From positions 1-34,235 of the IMG/VR virus record IMGVR_UViG_3300037200_000028: DNA of 34,235 bases; one strand, 5' to 3'. This document shows positions 14,161-21,379 of this stretch, piece after piece (within the stretch, counting starts at the first letter, position 1; every line of letters starts with the position of its first letter). The notes below the pieces were generated by a model, which was not told where the DNA came from, did not search any database, and was given only the letters and a program-made list of their open reading frames with translations. The position numbers and the translations under genes are program-made. Source of the stretch: a virus.

Positions 14161-15448
14161 AACTAAATTATTAAACGGAGATAATCTCCAACTATTAAAA
14201 ACATTACCAGATAATTCTATTGATTCAATAGTCACTGATGGTCCGTATGGATTGAAGTTTATGGGTAAAAAATGGGATTATAATGTTCCATCGGTTGAGT
14301 TTTGGAAGGAATGCTTAAGGGTTATAAAACCTGGTGGTTATGTATTATCATTTGGAGGAACACGCACATACCACCGACAAGTCTGTAATCTGGAAGATGG
14401 TGGGTTTGAAATTAGAGATTGTATTAGCTGGTTATATGGTTCGGGATTTCCCAAATCACATAACATAGGTAAGGCAGTTGATAAGATTAATGGGGTTGAA
14501 AGGGAAGTTATTAATAATGTAAAACAACCAAGAATGAATAATGATTATGGTAAAGGAGTATATAATGAAAGGGAATTGAAAGAAATAGATATTACCAAAG
14601 GATCCTCACCACAAGAAGGATATGGCACAGCCCTAAAGCCAGCCCAGGAATTAATTTGTATGGCAAGAAAACCTATATCCGAAAAGACGGTAGCTGAAAA
14701 TGTATTGAAGTGGGGGACTGGTGGAATAAATATAGATGGATGTCGTGTGGGTAATGAAGAGATGATACACAATGGATGTGGTAAATCTAATATAGGTAGT
14801 ATTGGTGGGTCCTTTGAAAAAGGAACAAAAGATAATAAAATATTTAAAAGTGAAGGCAGATTCCCAGCCAACATCATATTTGACGAAGAAGCTGCGAAGG
14901 AGTTGGATAGACAGAGTGGGGTAACAAAGGGAAAACCATCATATAAAACTAAAACCGGTGGATATCAAAATAGTTATGTTGGTGGTGAATTAAAAAATGG
15001 CGTTGATTATAAAGGATATCCTGAATCAGGCGGCGCCAGTAGGTTTTTTTATATCGCTAAGGTTTCAAAAAAGGAGAGGAATATGGGGTTGGATGGATTT
15101 GAGGAGGTTGAAATTACAGATGAAACATTTAATTCGTTTGATGAAAATGGAAATAGATTAAGAAAACATTCCGATGGATCAACCAGTATCATTAAACCTA
15201 TTATGCGTGCCAACCACCATCCCTGTGTCAAGCCCATCAACCTATTAACCTATCTTGTTAGACTGGTAACACCACCTAATGGTATAGTATTGGATCCTTT
15301 TATGGGTTCTGGTTCAACAGGTATAGCAGCACTATTAGAAGGCTTTAGATTTTGCGGGATGGAACTTGACAAATCATACTTTGATATTGCTACCGCAAGA
15401 ATTGAAAGTTTTGAGGAGTATCGAAAATTGATTAAAAAGAAGGATTAA
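14150..15448 (+). CDS. DNA methyltransferase, beta-class N4/N6 type
   Basis: A 432-aa enzyme. Motif IV is DGPY (30-33, a DPPY variant) within IVTDGPYGLKFMGKKWDY. The SAM-binding motif I is near the C-terminus: DPFMGSGSTG (382-391) followed by GFRFCGMELD. This order, catalytic motif before SAM motif, defines the beta class, which methylates exocyclic amino groups of adenine (N6) or cytosine (N4). The target-recognition region (about 90-330) is long. No cognate restriction enzyme gene is seen, so it is an orphan enzyme, most likely protecting phage DNA. The repeat-bounded context marks it as a gained accessory gene. Confidence 0.9.
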   Translation: MKNKTKLLNGDNLQLLKTLPDNSIDSIVTDGPYGLKFMGKKWDYNVPSVEFWKECLRVIKPGGYVLSFGGTRTYHRQVCNLEDGGFEIRDCISWLYGSGFPKSHNIGKAVDKINGVEREVINNVKQPRMNNDYGKGVYNERELKEIDITKGSSPQEGYGTALKPAQELICMARKPISEKTVAENVLKWGTGGINIDGCRVGNEEMIHNGCGKSNIGSIGGSFEKGTKDNKIFKSEGRFPANIIFDEEAAKELDRQSGVTKGKPSYKTKTGGYQNSYVGGELKNGVDYKGYPESGGASRFFYIAKVSKKERNMGLDGFEEVEITDETFNSFDENGNRLRKHSDGSTSIIKPIMRANHHPCVKPINLLTYLVRLVTPPNGIVLDPFMGSGSTGIAALLEGFRFCGMELDKSYFDIATARIESFEEYRKLIKKKD

Positions 15449-15454
15449 GAATAA

Positions 15455-15486
15455 TTTGTTAGTTTAAATAATTATCCTTATATTTG
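15455..15486 (+). promoter_or_regulatory. Bacteroidetes-type promoter before the 51-aa gene
   Basis: TTTGT (15455-15459), 19 bp, then TATATTTG (15479-15486). The -7 element matches the TAnnTTTG consensus. The expected start point is at or next to the ATG at 15491, so the transcript may be nearly leaderless. Confidence 0.65.
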
Positions 15487-15490
15487 TTGT

Positions 15491-15646
15491 ATGAATATTT
15501 TTACCAAGGCAATCCAAAACCGTAAGTCAGAATTAAATTACCAATATAATTTAATATTGAGTAGAAGAATTAAACGAGCCAAGGCTAAGATGAATAGACT
15601 TAAAAAGATACAAGGTAAGCTTGGTCGCATACGTGTTGATTACTGA
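15491..15646 (+). CDS. Small basic protein (51 aa) spanning the right 82-bp repeat
   Basis: ATG at 15491 (MNIFTKAIQNRKSELNYQYN) runs through the right repeat copy and ends KIQGKLGRIRVDY with TGA at 15644-15646. The repeat sequence that in the left copy finishes the glycosyltransferase is here read in another frame as codons 12-38. It has its own promoter, suggesting that this is the intact version of the gene whose fragment appears at 13452. Function unknown; the basic helix (RRIKRAKAKMNRLKKI) suggests nucleic-acid binding. Confidence 0.55.
   Translation: MNIFTKAIQNRKSELNYQYNLILSRRIKRAKAKMNRLKKIQGKLGRIRVDY
15524..15605 (+). repeat. 82-bp direct repeat, right copy
   Basis: Perfect match to 13419-13500. 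The sequences diverge immediately on both sides (GACG against AGAT after it). Recombination between the copies would remove the methyltransferase, 95-aa and most of the 142-aa ORFs. Confidence 0.95.
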
Positions 15647-15652
15647 AATAAA

Positions 15653-15685
15653 TTTGGTAGATTGAGAAATCTTCCGTATATTTAC
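15653..15685 (+). promoter_or_regulatory. Promoter before the 69-aa gene
   Basis: TTTGG (15653-15657), a 19-bp spacer, then TATATTTAC (15677-15685). The ATG at 15718 is about 30 bases downstream. Confidence 0.75.
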
Positions 15686-15717
15686 ATATCAGTTAATAAC
15701 TACTAACTCTCGAAAAC

Positions 15718-15927
15718 ATGGACTTATCAAATAATATTAAGGATTATTTAGTATCAATTGGGTTTGATAATTCATTTGGCTCAGGCACTTATTTAGATTT
15801 TATAAGTCAAATAATAAAGAATCAAATATCAAAAAAAGAACTATTAGAAATGTTGGTAGAAGATGAAATAAGTCATATAACTTCTATGATAAGGGATTCC
15901 AAAATAAGTGATATACTAAAACACTAA
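15718..15927 (+). CDS. Small acidic protein (69 aa)
   Basis: A 69-aa protein starting MDLSNNIKDYLVSIGFDN, mostly helical with an acidic segment (KKELLEMLVEDEISH). It has its own promoter 30-60 bp upstream and a leader ending CTCTCGAAAAC before the ATG. It is probably co-transcribed with the next gene five bases away. Function unknown; such short early proteins are often host-takeover or anti-defence factors, which is only a category guess here. Confidence 0.6.
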   Translation: MDLSNNIKDYLVSIGFDNSFGSGTYLDFISQIIKNQISKKELLEMLVEDEISHITSMIRDSKISDILKH

Positions 15928-15932
15928 ACAAA

Positions 15933-16163
15933 ATGAACTACGACGACAAAATTCCAACAGATGAAACTCCAACAGATCAGTTAAATGACTTTCTGAAACA
16001 AATTACAACTGAAGATCTTTTAGAGTGGTTAAAGGGCTGGGAAACGAAACGTTTTGGAGAAGAGGGTAAGTATTTTTACAAAAACTCTTGGATTATACCT
16101 GAATTGAAACAGGAAATTAGAAATAGAAATATAAACACTATTTTAAAATCAAACCAGAATTAA
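15933..16163 (+). CDS. Small acidic protein (76 aa)
   Basis: A 76-aa protein starting MNYDDKIPTDETPTDQLNDF, with two helices (LNDFLKQITTEDLLEWLKGW and PELKQEIRNRNINTILKS). Acidic at the start, basic at the end. It shares the promoter at 15653. No family recognised. Confidence 0.55.
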   Translation: MNYDDKIPTDETPTDQLNDFLKQITTEDLLEWLKGWETKRFGEEGKYFYKNSWIIPELKQEIRNRNINTILKSNQN

Positions 16164-16164
16164 A

Positions 16165-16197
16165 TTAGGTAGTTCGGATATTTTGTAGTATATTTAC
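16165..16197 (+). promoter_or_regulatory. Promoter before the 68-aa gene, start of a repeated promoter-leader
   Basis: TTAGG (16165-16169), 19 bp, TATATTTAC (16189-16197). The 39 bases 16188-16226, covering the -7 element and leader, are identical to 16461-16499. Confidence 0.75.
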
Positions 16198-16234
16198 ATT
16201 ATAGATTAATACTAACCACTAAAACTTAAACAAA

Positions 16235-16441
16235 ATGAGACATGAAGTTATAAATAAATTAATGAGGTTAAACAAATCTGAATTAAGAGAATTGGCATTA
16301 AAAGAAATTTCAACATCCACCAAGGCTTCAATTGAAAATGTTATTGGGGATGATGAATTTACAACGACATGGATTAATGGTTCTTCAATCCGGAAAATGT
16401 CTTTATGTATAACAATCGCCTTATTAAGGGAATTGAATTAG
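16235..16441 (+). CDS. Small hypothetical protein (68 aa)
   Basis: A 68-aa protein starting MRHEVINKLMRLNKSELREL, helical at both ends, with a short GDDEFTTTWINGSS turn in the middle. It is the only gene of a unit with its own promoter, and its leader ends TTAAACAAA before ATG. The -33 box of the next promoter overlaps its stop codon. Function unknown. Confidence 0.6.
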   Translation: MRHEVINKLMRLNKSELRELALKEISTSTKASIENVIGDDEFTTTWINGSSIRKMSLCITIALLRELN

Positions 16442-16470
16442 GAAATATCAAAACTTAACCGTATATTTAC
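16438..16470 (+). promoter_or_regulatory. Promoter before the 193-aa zinc-finger gene
   Basis: TTAGG (16438-16442), 19 bp, TATATTTAC (16462-16470). The -33 box overlaps the stop codon of the preceding gene. The leader is the second copy of the 39-bp repeat. Confidence 0.75.
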
Positions 16471-16514
16471 ATTATAGATTAATACTAACCACTAAAACTA
16501 AAACAATTAGTATA

Positions 16515-17096
16515 ATGGGAGATTATAGAATGTATTTAACTAAGAAGCAAAAGGTCTGTAAGATATGTAACGTATCTTTCCAACCGTGGGTTAATAACCA
16601 ATTGTGTTGTTCTGATGATTGTATGAAGGTTAATAATGATCAGCTCAAAGCCGCTCATAGCAAAAGGACAAGGCCAGCCAGAGAAGTCAAATTGAATAAA
16701 TTCTCTGAAGAGAACGGTATACCTGTTAGGTATGTTATAGACTATGGAATTGACTTCTTAAAAGAGAATCCAATCATAGTAGAAGCCCTACACGAGATTA
16801 CTAAGATCTCTGGTAAGTTTACCTTCCTAACAAAGGAGGAGATTGAGGTTAGAAGGGCGGCAATGGCTAAGACTCAATATGAAAAGGTTAAGAAGTATAA
16901 AAGAGAAAACAACCTATATCTCGTTCATACTTGTAAGGTTTGTAGTAAGGAGTTTACTTTAGCGGGAACTAAAACAGGTAACGGGAGAAAGACTTGTTCA
17001 GATGAATGTCGGGATGAACTACACAGGATTCAATCTAATGAGGCTGGAGCAAGACAAAGATTAAAGAGAAAGAAAAATTTGGCCAAGTCAAAATAA
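16515..17096 (+). CDS. Protein with two zinc-finger modules (193 aa)
   Basis: A 193-aa basic protein. The N-terminal module has CKIC (18-21) and a C-C-S-D-D-C group (31-36). The C-terminal module has CKVC (about 147-150) and CSDEC (about 166-170). Both follow the pattern C-x2-C, a beta stretch, F/L/T-C-S-x2-C seen in the zinc ribbon attached to phage HNH nucleases, but no HNH motif is present. The helical middle (EENGIPVRYVIDYGIDFL) separates them. It ends in a Lys/Arg tail. Probably DNA-binding and possibly derived from a homing endonuclease lineage. It has its own promoter. Confidence 0.6.
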   Translation: MGDYRMYLTKKQKVCKICNVSFQPWVNNQLCCSDDCMKVNNDQLKAAHSKRTRPAREVKLNKFSEENGIPVRYVIDYGIDFLKENPIIVEALHEITKISGKFTFLTKEEIEVRRAAMAKTQYEKVKKYKRENNLYLVHTCKVCSKEFTLAGTKTGNGRKTCSDECRDELHRIQSNEAGARQRLKRKKNLAKSK

Positions 17097-17110
17097 AGTA
17101 TTATATTTAC
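17078..17110 (+). promoter_or_regulatory. Promoter before the 82-aa gene
   Basis: TTTGG (17078-17082), inside the end of the previous gene, 19 bp, TATATTTAC (17102-17110). The ATG at 17128 leaves a leader of only about 10-13 bases. Confidence 0.75.
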
Positions 17111-17127
17111 ATAACGAAATTTAAAAC

Positions 17128-17376
17128 ATGAAAACAAACATCGCAGATTTAAGAGACAGCTTATTAGCTTCTTTTGAAGAACTAAAGAAAGGTAATCTGG
17201 ATAACTCAGATGCTAAAGAAATAACCAACATGGCTGGGAAGATTATCCTATCTGCTAAGGTTGAAATGGACTATAACAAGTTGATTGGTAACTTAAAGAA
17301 GATTCACTTCTTAGAAGTAACAACTGATATCTCTCCTATTAAGGAAGTCTTAAAAAAGGATAAGACTAAAAAGTAA
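17128..17376 (+). CDS. Hypothetical helical protein (82 aa)
   Basis: An 82-aa protein starting MKTNIADLRDSLLASFEELK, mostly helical, with a Lys-rich end (KEVLKKDKTKK). As I recall, proteins with this pattern of N-terminal helix, NSDAKEITNMAGKIILSAKVE and then a short beta/helix end are common in Bacteroidetes phages, but no function is known to me. It is the last rightward gene and ends seven bases from the stop of the convergent 57-aa gene, with no obvious terminator between them. Confidence 0.6.
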   Translation: MKTNIADLRDSLLASFEELKKGNLDNSDAKEITNMAGKIILSAKVEMDYNKLIGNLKKIHFLEVTTDISPIKEVLKKDKTKK

Positions 17377-17383
17377 GGGATTA

Positions 17384-17557
17384 TTAAGGATTGTTCCTCT
17401 TATAGTCTTTGTAAAACTTATACACCGTAAATGATAAGGCTGCTGCCACGCTAAGAAATGTTAAAAGTATATTAGCGTTTGACATAAACACCCAAAAGGC
17501 TGCTGCGTTGACGCTTAAAACTTGTCCTACGTGATAAACTGCTTTCATTGAAATCAT
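17384..17557 (-). CDS. Small membrane protein (57 aa), holin candidate
   Basis: ATG at 17557 runs 57 codons to TAA at 17386-17384. It has a hydrophobic segment from about residue 19 to 46 (AAAFWVFMSN, then ILLTFLSVAAALSFTVYKF) and a basic tail KDYKRNNP, a pattern often seen in small phage holins. Its ATG overlaps the stop of the 41-aa gene (ATGA). It is the last gene of the leftward structural block. Lysis is an inference; no endolysin partner was found in the window. Confidence 0.55.
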   Translation of the reverse strand: MISMKAVYHVGQVLSVNAAAFWVFMSNANILLTFLSVAAALSFTVYKFYKDYKRNNP

Positions 17558-17679
17558 ACCTTTATTTTATATTTTTGTCTAACCTCAATTAAAAGTTCTG
17601 GATAAAATTGTGCTATAAACTTTAACAACTTCACCACATCCTTTTCCTTGGGTTTGGATATTCTTTTTTTAGTCTTCAT
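17554..17679 (-). CDS. Small basic protein (41 aa)
   Basis: ATG at 17679 directly abuts the stop of the 198-aa connector gene (17680) and the frame runs 41 codons to TGA overlapping the next start. Basic and helical (KEKDVVKLLKFIAQFYPELL). The perfect packing between neighbours supports it as a real gene. Function unknown. Confidence 0.5.
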   Translation of the reverse strand: MKTKKRISKPKEKDVVKLLKFIAQFYPELLIEVRQKYKIKV

Positions 17680-18276
17680 TTAAAATATCAAGCCTCCACC
17701 CTCTGATTGCCATCCAGCCTTACCCCTTTTGTTATTTGTTTTAACCCCACCAATCCTATTGTTGTAAGTTTCCTTACGCGCAATACGTGGGTCTATTCCT
17801 GTATATGATGTATATTCTGGATAAGAATTCATATTATTCATTAAAAACAATTTTGTAGTTTCGTTGTAATAATTAGCTACACTTAAAATATGTTGTAGTT
17901 TAGCATTAAACTCATCATCGGTTGAGGGATGTGATATCTTTGCGTCAGTTGTTTTCTCTAAAACCCCCTTATTAGTGTCTCTGGTTCGTAGATCAAACAT
18001 TAGGTGATAGTGTGTGAAGTGAGCCAGTGCTGGTTGTACATAAGTGTTTATTAAGGTTTGATAGTTGGGCTCTGAATTGATAGCACCCGTGGCAACATCA
18101 TTCATTAACTTCCAATATAAGGTTTGACCTAATATAGACTGTATATTAGTATCCTGCGCAATAGTTATGTTTGCGTTTATCAATTGTGGGTCCACATTAT
18201 TATCCACGGTAGTCCATGTGAATAGATATTGTGGTGTGATAAGTTGGGCGAAATTTACTAAGTTAGTTAGTGCCAT
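17680..18276 (-). CDS. Head-tail connector/adaptor protein (198 aa)
   Basis: A 198-aa helical protein. The N-terminus has the pattern of a short helix, ITPQYLFTWTTVDNNVDPQL (about 13-32), then AQDTNIQSILGQTLYWKL. Proteins with I-T-x-x-x-x-x-x-x-V-D-x-x-x-I followed by Q-D-x-x-I-x-x-x-L-G act as head-completion adaptors between portal and tail in phages of this host group. The C-terminus is Gly/Arg-rich. It overlaps the portal gene by 14 bases, consistent with assembly at the portal. Confidence 0.7.
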   Translation of the reverse strand: MALTNLVNFAQLITPQYLFTWTTVDNNVDPQLINANITIAQDTNIQSILGQTLYWKLMNDVATGAINSEPNYQTLINTYVQPALAHFTHYHLMFDLRTRDTNKGVLEKTTDAKISHPSTDDEFNAKLQHILSVANYYNETTKLFLMNNMNSYPEYTSYTGIDPRIARKETYNNRIGGVKTNNKRGKAGWQSEGGGLIF

Positions 18277-19681
18277 GTTTTTGTTTATATTTTATTGCCT
18301 CAACAGCATCCTTTGCATCTTGTTTAAAAGCCTGAAACTTCTCACGTGACTGTTTAGCCACAGCTGCTGGTTTAGGTTTAACTGGTGCTGCCCCAGGTGC
18401 TGGTTCTATTCCATTACCAACCATATTCTTAGCCTCGTCCTCTGAGTAACCCGATGCAACTAACACCGCAGTTTTTTGTGATGGGGTAATTTGGGCTGAC
18501 AGTATTGCCAGTAGATCGGGTACGGTTATATTAACCTGGACATCTAATTCATATTTAGCCAGCTCAATATTATCCGTCACCCCATTTACCCGTGCCAGCC
18601 TATTTAAAACCTTCTCTATGAGGTTCTGCTGAGGGGTGACATACAAAGCTTGGAATGTTTTTAAGGATTCAACCAGCTCGTTCTTATTCGATGCCAGTCC
18701 GCCCGGTGCCACAACCCCAAATAAAGTTGGATTTGTAACCTGATGGGCTACCATGATCTTATTTACTATCTTTTCATCCAAGTTTAAAAAGTTTTCACCG
18801 TTCTGGTTGGTGTTCATAGTAGTAATTACTGGAACTTCATCCTTAGAATTTGAAAATGTATGTAAGGTATTAGAAGGGTTATCAGATCCCTGATGTTGGT
18901 TCTGTAAAGATGAGATTAGGAAATCCTTTTCCTCCTCACCAGGAATATATCCTACCCAGTTGAATACGGTTTGTAAGCTGAATCCGTTCTCGATATTATT
19001 GTAATGATAATTCGCGATAGAGTAGTCACACATTATACTTTTAACGTTGGATACGTAGTTAGGTTCACCATAATAATATTTACCTGACTGATGTTTCTTA
19101 ACATAAAGTATTTGTGATGGGTTTTTAATGTCAATTTTTGAAAATCCTGGGTAGGCAACTGAGTTTTTCTCCAAATATTTCTTCCAAGACTTATTTACAA
19201 TGTAACCTTGTATAGATTCCTCATTATCATCTGGTGCTATGATACGAATTGTCTGCGGATTCATATAATTAATCTGGGAAATCTTCTTTCTATCCTTAGT
19301 CCAGATAATGTTCAATGCGAAGGCTCCATATATTTCTAAATCCAAAGATATACGAGCAACAATTTCCTCCAAGTCATATTCATTCCATGGGTTCGAGATA
19401 AACATCAGGGCGTCATTAGATAATCCTTCTTTAACAATTCCATTTCCGCCAATTAATTGGGCCTTTGTCGATACGATCGCCCTATGAGTGCTGGACCTAC
19501 TTAATAATCCTAATAGAAAGTCTGGATATTTGTTATCATCCCCGAACTTTACAATCCCTTTTGCAGGATCTACTTTTTCGGAATAGTCTGGAACATCCCC
19601 GCTAAATTCCATCATCTTTCTATCTATGGAATTGGTTCCTCTTGAGGTGTTAAATGCTTGTGGTTTCTTTTTATTTTCCAT
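18263..19681 (-). CDS. Portal protein
   Basis: A 472-aa protein. Early residues give VKFGDDNKYPDFLLGLLSRS (about 45-64), followed by helices with STHRAIVSTKAQLIGGNGI, the usual entry of phage portal proteins. The core has a mixed alpha/beta clip region and a helical crown part. The C-terminal 50 residues are Ala/Pro/Lys-rich. The portal is the twelve-fold ring at one capsid vertex through which TerL pumps DNA. Here it lies after the capsid and tail tube genes in transcription order, far from terL in window coordinates. Confidence 0.85.
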   Translation of the reverse strand: MENKKKPQAFNTSRGTNSIDRKMMEFSGDVPDYSEKVDPAKGIVKFGDDNKYPDFLLGLLSRSSTHRAIVSTKAQLIGGNGIVKEGLSNDALMFISNPWNEYDLEEIVARISLDLEIYGAFALNIIWTKDRKKISQINYMNPQTIRIIAPDDNEESIQGYIVNKSWKKYLEKNSVAYPGFSKIDIKNPSQILYVKKHQSGKYYYGEPNYVSNVKSIMCDYSIANYHYNNIENGFSLQTVFNWVGYIPGEEEKDFLISSLQNQHQGSDNPSNTLHTFSNSKDEVPVITTMNTNQNGENFLNLDEKIVNKIMVAHQVTNPTLFGVVAPGGLASNKNELVESLKTFQALYVTPQQNLIEKVLNRLARVNGVTDNIELAKYELDVQVNITVPDLLAILSAQITPSQKTAVLVASGYSEDEAKNMVGNGIEPAPGAAPVKPKPAAVAKQSREKFQAFKQDAKDAVEAIKYKQKHGTN

Positions 19682-20040
19682 TATCGCGTTAAATTTTGGT
19701 ATGCTGAGAACGTAAATGTTCCAGCTGTATATGTTGGTGTTGCTGTTACTGCTGAAAATGTTCCAGGTATGGATAATATTCCATTTCCTGCAACCGAGAT
19801 AAAACCACCACCAGCAGTTGCAGTTTCATATATCGTGTAATTATATTGAGAGGCTGGATAAATATTCGTCACAGCAAATTCATTATAATATGGTGATGGA
19901 CTAATATCTGGAAGGTAAAACGAATAGGTTATACCAGTTGTTTTATCCTCAAGCAGCCAGGTGTAATAGCTTTGCGTCAGCGAACTTGTTAATTGTGTAA
20001 ATAAATTAGTTGATCCCGTCAGTCCCAGTATTAACATCAT
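19681..20040 (-). CDS. Small beta-rich virion-associated protein (119 aa)
   Basis: A 119-aa protein rich in Thr, Ser and Tyr with beta strands (YYTWLLEDKTTGITYSFYLP and TYTAGTFTFSAYQNL). ATG at 20040 follows the previous stop directly, and its stop overlaps the portal start. Such proteins are often found near the portal or tail fibres in Bacteroidetes phages. An Ig-like or decoration role is possible. No family recognised. Confidence 0.55.
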   Translation of the reverse strand: MMLILGLTGSTNLFTQLTSSLTQSYYTWLLEDKTTGITYSFYLPDISPSPYYNEFAVTNIYPASQYNYTIYETATAGGGFISVAGNGILSIPGTFSAVTATPTYTAGTFTFSAYQNLTR

Positions 20041-20041
20041 A

Positions 20042-20275
20042 TTATATTAGGTTTTGAGAATTCTCCGTGATGTTTGAAATTTTAGGAAAAGTCATGTATG
20101 AAGTTTTAATTTCCGGATTGGATTTAATTTCTTCCTCAAAGTATTCTGAGTAGGCGTGTGTAAAATAATAATTGTAAAGTGATTCCTCCAGGAACCTCAA
20201 AACAACGAAACCTCGCGTTAAGGGACATTTCACCGATAGATCGAGGTATTCTTGTTTAATTTTTAAAGTTTTCAT
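20042..20275 (-). CDS. Small structural/hypothetical protein (77 aa)
   Basis: I start at the ATG at 20275 (MKTLKIKQEYLDLSVKCPLT). A GTG at 20296 would add seven residues but sits closer to the hairpin region. The pattern of a short strand, KxEYLxxSV, a mid-length helix and F-E resembles small Bacteroidetes phage proteins coded beside portal and connector genes. Exact role unknown. Confidence 0.55.
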   Translation of the reverse strand: MKTLKIKQEYLDLSVKCPLTRGFVVLRFLEESLYNYYFTHAYSEYFEEEIKSNPEIKTSYMTFPKISNITENSQNLI

Positions 20276-20322
20276 CTGATATATTGTATATATCACCCGT
20301 GGAATTATATAGTTATTATTTT

Positions 20323-20386
20323 ACCGTTGTTGGTTCAGTCAATAGTTATAGGTTTCACTTCCATAACACCAACTGAACCAGTCGGT
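20323..20386. terminator. Long imperfect stem-loop after the second DUF3494 gene
   Basis: Nested arms ACCG/CGGT (20323-20326 and 20383-20386), TGGTTCAGT/ACTGAACCA (20331-20339 and 20372-20380) and GTTAT/ATAAC (20345-20349 and 20363-20367). It begins one base past the stop codon at 20388. No T run follows in the leftward direction, so processing, stabilisation or attenuation is as likely as termination. Confidence 0.5.
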
Positions 20387-20387
20387 T

Positions 20388-21356
20388 TTAATTTGGTAAT
20401 TGTAATGTATTACCTGCTCCTATACTAATTGCTGCTACTAATGTAGAGTAAAGACCTCCAGAGATTACGGTAGAGGCGCCAGTATCTGCGAAGGCGAAAT
20501 TTGTTAAGAATGAACCTGATAGGATGTTATTAGCCCCAAAAGTAAATGCCCCACCTGATGTAAAGAATATTCTACTGGCGTGTGCTCCACCCATTAGAAC
20601 CATTTCAAAATTAGCACCAGTTGTTACAGCACCAACCACATTAAATACATAATCACCATCCCCATATAGGGTAATAGTTTGGTCTGCTGTTGCGTCAAGT
20701 GCGTTACTAAAAGAATAAACCCCAGGTATAAATCTACCAGCAGTTAAACCAGAAGCTGTAATATCAGTTGATACAGATATTTGACTTGCTGTTAATGCTA
20801 CTAATTGGTTATACAATGTGTTGGCTGCGGATACCGCTGCTGTGCTTACTCCTGAATTAGTTCCAGATCCAAATACTATATTGGTAGGGTTTGTTAAAGT
20901 ACCCTCACCAGTATTTCCACTTAGAATAAATTCATTGGCACCAGCTGTAATAGTTCCCCCAGTTAGTACGGTAAATCCTGATGCGACACCAAGACTATAA
21001 AGTGATGCTGATGGTGTTACTACATTTGAATAAGGATTAACCACAAGGTTAGAATCCCAGTTATTCCCGAAAGAATTAAATGTATATGATTGTCCCACCA
21101 ATAATGATTGATAAGCGTTTAAATTACCACTCAGATAATCACCCTCATAAGGAAATACATGTAGTGTATTTAAACCTGAGTTTTTTACAGAGATAGAATA
21201 TCCCTGAGTTGCCTCAGGAAGTTTTACACTATCCCCAGAGTTTGTTACGATATTAATGGTGTTTATATCTGATACCAATCTTGTGGCATTGGTCTGTCCT
21301 CCTGTTGGGAAGGCGGACATACCAGTTGACATATTATGAATTGTTAAGTTATACAT
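20388..21356 (-). CDS. Divergent DUF3494 (ice-binding-like) protein with N-terminal beta domain (322 aa)
   Basis: Residues about 1-112 form a beta-rich domain (TINIVTNSGDSVKLPEAT and SYTFNSFGNNWDSNLVV) of the type found in phage adhesins and decoration proteins. Residues about 120-315 follow the DUF3494 plan: SLGVASGFTVLTGGTITAG, FIPGVYSFSNAL (209-220), GDYVFNVVGAVTTG (234-247), GGAHASRIFFTSGGAFTFGA (256-275) and the closing STLVAAISIGAG. The family forms a beta-solenoid, and several members bind ice. This copy is more divergent than its neighbour, with GAHASRIFF in place of GAQAANVFW. Its place downstream of the tail tube and first DUF3494 genes suggests a virion role. Confidence 0.8.
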   Translation of the reverse strand: MYNLTIHNMSTGMSAFPTGGQTNATRLVSDINTINIVTNSGDSVKLPEATQGYSISVKNSGLNTLHVFPYEGDYLSGNLNAYQSLLVGQSYTFNSFGNNWDSNLVVNPYSNVVTPSASLYSLGVASGFTVLTGGTITAGANEFILSGNTGEGTLTNPTNIVFGSGTNSGVSTAAVSAANTLYNQLVALTASQISVSTDITASGLTAGRFIPGVYSFSNALDATADQTITLYGDGDYVFNVVGAVTTGANFEMVLMGGAHASRIFFTSGGAFTFGANNILSGSFLTNFAFADTGASTVISGGLYSTLVAAISIGAGNTLQLPN

Positions 21357-21379
21357 ATTTTTATAAGTTATTTTTTAGT

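Noticed and set aside
13419-15605. Insertion sequence or transposon bounded by the 82-bp repeats
   Set aside because: No transposase gene and no inverted ends; direct repeats with a methyltransferase fit homologous recombination or cassette exchange better.
16515-17096. HNH endonuclease
   Set aside because: It has the zinc ribbons but lacks the H-H/N-N core, so it is not called a nuclease.
17377-17383. Bidirectional terminator between the convergent gene ends
   Set aside because: The gap is seven bases, and I found no stem-loop spanning it.
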